DNA of 64,000 nt from an uncultured Spartobacteria bacterium. GTDB lineage: Bacteria > Verrucomicrobiota > Verrucomicrobiia > Chthoniobacterales > Terrimicrobiaceae. The stretch's first letter is position 1. The number at the start of each line of letters is the position of its first letter. The notes beneath the pieces were generated by a model. The model searched no databases. It was not told the DNA's origin and was given only the letters and a program-made list of their open reading frames with translations. The stretch is from positions 1 to 64,000 of the forward strand of contig CALFPA010000068.1 in the NCBI GenBank assembly GCA_937919825.1. The letters are read 5' to 3'. Below, in pieces: positions 62,612-64,000 of the stretch. Both the position numbers and the translations under genes were made by a program.

Positions 62612-64000
62612 TTAGAGGATTTCGCGGAGGAACGGCGCGGTGCGGCTGGTTTTGGATTGAGCGATTTTTTCGGGGGTGCCGGTGGCAACGACCTTGCCGC
62701 CTTGCGCGCCGGCTTCCGGGCCGATGTCGAGGATGTGGTCGGCTTCGGCGATGATGTCGAGGTGGTGTTCGATCACGACGACGGTGCCACCTTCGTCCAC
62801 CAGGCGGTGGAGGACTTGGATCAACTGCGCGACATCGTGGGCGTGGAGGCCGATCGTGGGTTCCTCCAAGACATAGAGGATCGATTTGCCTTTGCGGGTG
62901 GTGCGGATTTCCTCGGCGGCGGAGGTGGCGCGGCGGGCGAGTTGGGTGACGAGTTTGATGCGCTGGGCTTCGCCACCGCTCAAGGTCGGGCTGGGTTGGC
63001 CGAGCTTGAGGTAGCCGAGGCCGGTTTCTTGAAGGAGCGAGAGCGGGCGGCGGATTTTCGGATGGGCGGCGAAGAACTCGACGGCCTGCTCGATCGTCAT
63101 GTCCATCACATCGCCGATGGATTTTCCATTGTAGAGGATTTCGAGGGTGGAGGGATTGTAGCGGCGGCCGGAGCAGTCCTGGCAGGGCATGTAGGAGGCG
63201 GGGAGGAAATTCATCTCGAGCTTGATGACGCCTTGGCCGAGGCAGGCTTCGCAGCGACCGCCCTCGTTGTTGAAGGAGAAGCGGCTGTTCGTGTAGCCGC
63301 GCATGCGGGCGGCGGGGATGTTCGCGAAGAGTTTCCGGATCTCGTCGAAGACCTTCACATAGGTGGCGGGAGTCGAGCGGGAGGTTTTGCCGATCGGGGA
63401 TTGGTCGACTTCGAGCACGCCGGCGAGGGGTTCGAAGCCGGAGATGCCTTTGTGGAGGTCGGAGTGGGCGGGGGCGCGTTTACGGATGAGGGCGTCGCGG
63501 ACAGCGGGGACGACGATGCCACGGATGAGCGTGGATTTTCCGGAACCCGAAACGCCGGTGAGGGCGGTGAGGCGGTGGAGGGGAATGCGGACGGATTCGT
63601 TTTGGATGTTGTGGAGCCGGCAGCCTTTGAGTTCGAGCCACTGATCGGCGGCAGGGCGTCGTGATCCGCGCACTGGGTGTTTCATCGGCTCGCGGAGGGC
63701 GCGGGCGGTGTGAGAGGTCGGATGCTCGAGGATTTCGGCGAGGGTTCCGCTGGCGACAACTTCGCCGCCACGGCTGCCGGCGCCTGGACCGAGGTCGAGG
63801 ATTTGGTCGGCGCGGCGCATGGTTTCCTCGTCGTGCTCGACGACGACGAGCGAGTTGCCTTTTTTGGCGAGGGTTTGGAGGGCGTCGAGGAGTCGTTCGT
63901 TGTCGCGCGGGTGGAGGCCGATGGTGGGCTCGTCCAAAACATACAGGACTCCGCGAAGATTCGAGCCGAGTTGGGCGGCGAGGCGGATGCGTTGGGATTC
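62612..64000 (-). CDS. uvrA: Excinuclease ABC subunit A, C-terminal part (start beyond window)
   Basis: 463 codons including the stop of a roughly 940-residue protein; the 5' end lies past the right edge. Visible are the end of the first ABC half (YVLDEPTIGLHPRDNERLL), the second Walker A (LTGVSGSGKSTLIRG), the zinc finger CEACLGQG...CQDCSG, the signature TLSGGEAQRIKL and the second DEPTIGLH equivalent, here EEPTIGLHAHD. UvrA recognises DNA lesions and loads UvrB in nucleotide excision repair. EEP instead of DEP in the second Walker B is a small deviation. Confidence 0.95.
   Translation of the reverse strand, partial: ESQRIRLAAQLGSNLRGVLYVLDEPTIGLHPRDNERLLDALQTLAKKGNSLVVVEHDEETMRRADQILDLGPGAGSRGGEVVASGTLAEILEHPTSHTARALREPMKHPVRGSRRPAADQWLELKGCRLHNIQNESVRIPLHRLTALTGVSGSGKSTLIRGIVVPAVRDALIRKRAPAHSDLHKGISGFEPLAGVLEVDQSPIGKTSRSTPATYVKVFDEIRKLFANIPAARMRGYTNSRFSFNNEGGRCEACLGQGVIKLEMNFLPASYMPCQDCSGRRYNPSTLEILYNGKSIGDVMDMTIEQAVEFFAAHPKIRRPLSLLQETGLGYLKLGQPSPTLSGGEAQRIKLVTQLARRATSAAEEIRTTRKGKSILYVLEEPTIGLHAHDVAQLIQVLHRLVDEGGTVVVIEHHLDIIAEADHILDIGPEAGAQGGKVVATGTPEKIAQSKTSRTAPFLREIL

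Noticed and set aside
1-64000. CRISPR arrays, insertion sequences, prophage or integrase genes
   Set aside because: No regularly spaced repeats, transposase, integrase or phage structural gene seen on either strand.

Overview
The window comes from a GC-rich Gram-negative bacterium of the PVC superphylum, most likely a Verrucomicrobiota member. Outer-membrane biogenesis genes (bamA, ompH/skp, lpxD) show a diderm. LL-diaminopimelate aminotransferase (dapL), a DUF1501/DUF1800 pair, MoxR/DUF58/VWA operons with DUF4159- and DUF4175-like proteins, and ExbB/ExbD/VWA operons are all typical of that group. Most start codons lack a Shine-Dalgarno sequence and instead follow an A/C-rich ACC or CCA. There is no rRNA, CRISPR array, insertion sequence or prophage, and no gene-free stretch longer than about 200 bases. 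The taxon is inferred from gene content only.

Layout. 0-9.6 kb is housekeeping: the 3' end of a tRNA-Met followed at once by rpsT, an HExxH membrane protein, a ferredoxin, a DciA-like protein, a Ca2+/H+ antiporter, dapL, a small protein, a YkgJ-like protein, superoxide dismutase, bioB-rpiB, a UPF0173 hydrolase, a DUF3147 protein and an alcohol dehydrogenase. 9.6-17.8 kb is a metal/metalloid block: arsR-acr3-arsC with a clear ArsR-type operator, and an RND heavy-metal efflux operon (outer-membrane factor, adaptor, pump) accompanied by two unrecognised His-rich envelope proteins. 17.8-23.2 kb holds DUF1501/DUF1800, an FMN 2-hydroxyacid dehydrogenase and a DUF4139 protein.

23.1-44.8 kb is the most interesting part. 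It is a divergon centred near 39.95 kb. The leftward arm runs DUF4159, two secreted proteins, DUF58, two large VWA membrane proteins, a secreted beta-rich protein and a huge DUF4175-like membrane/coiled-coil protein. Five bases later come an exported SagB-type nitroreductase, an Old-Yellow-Enzyme/GltD fusion and a YcaO. The rightward arm has a small secreted protein with a CCCC run, a large secreted TPR-like protein, a 260-aa exported protein and an FHA-MoxR fusion ATPase. The arms together form a MoxR-VWA envelope system. The attached YcaO-SagB-OYE/GltD trio has no recognisable E1-like partner or RiPP precursor and is the best candidate for an undescribed system.

44.9-51.6 kb is a TPR/ExbB/ExbD/ExbD operon that ends in a membrane-anchored VWA protein where a TonB or TolA gene would be expected. 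51.7-55.9 kb has infA, an Hsp70 and a coiled-coil/TPR protein. 55.9-60.6 kb is bamA-ompH-lpxD followed by an ECF sigma factor. At about 61.03 kb two divergent genes, an ion channel and an FUSC-family transporter, both lack their 5' ends, which suggests a deletion junction. A REP-like repeat and the 3' part of uvrA close the window.
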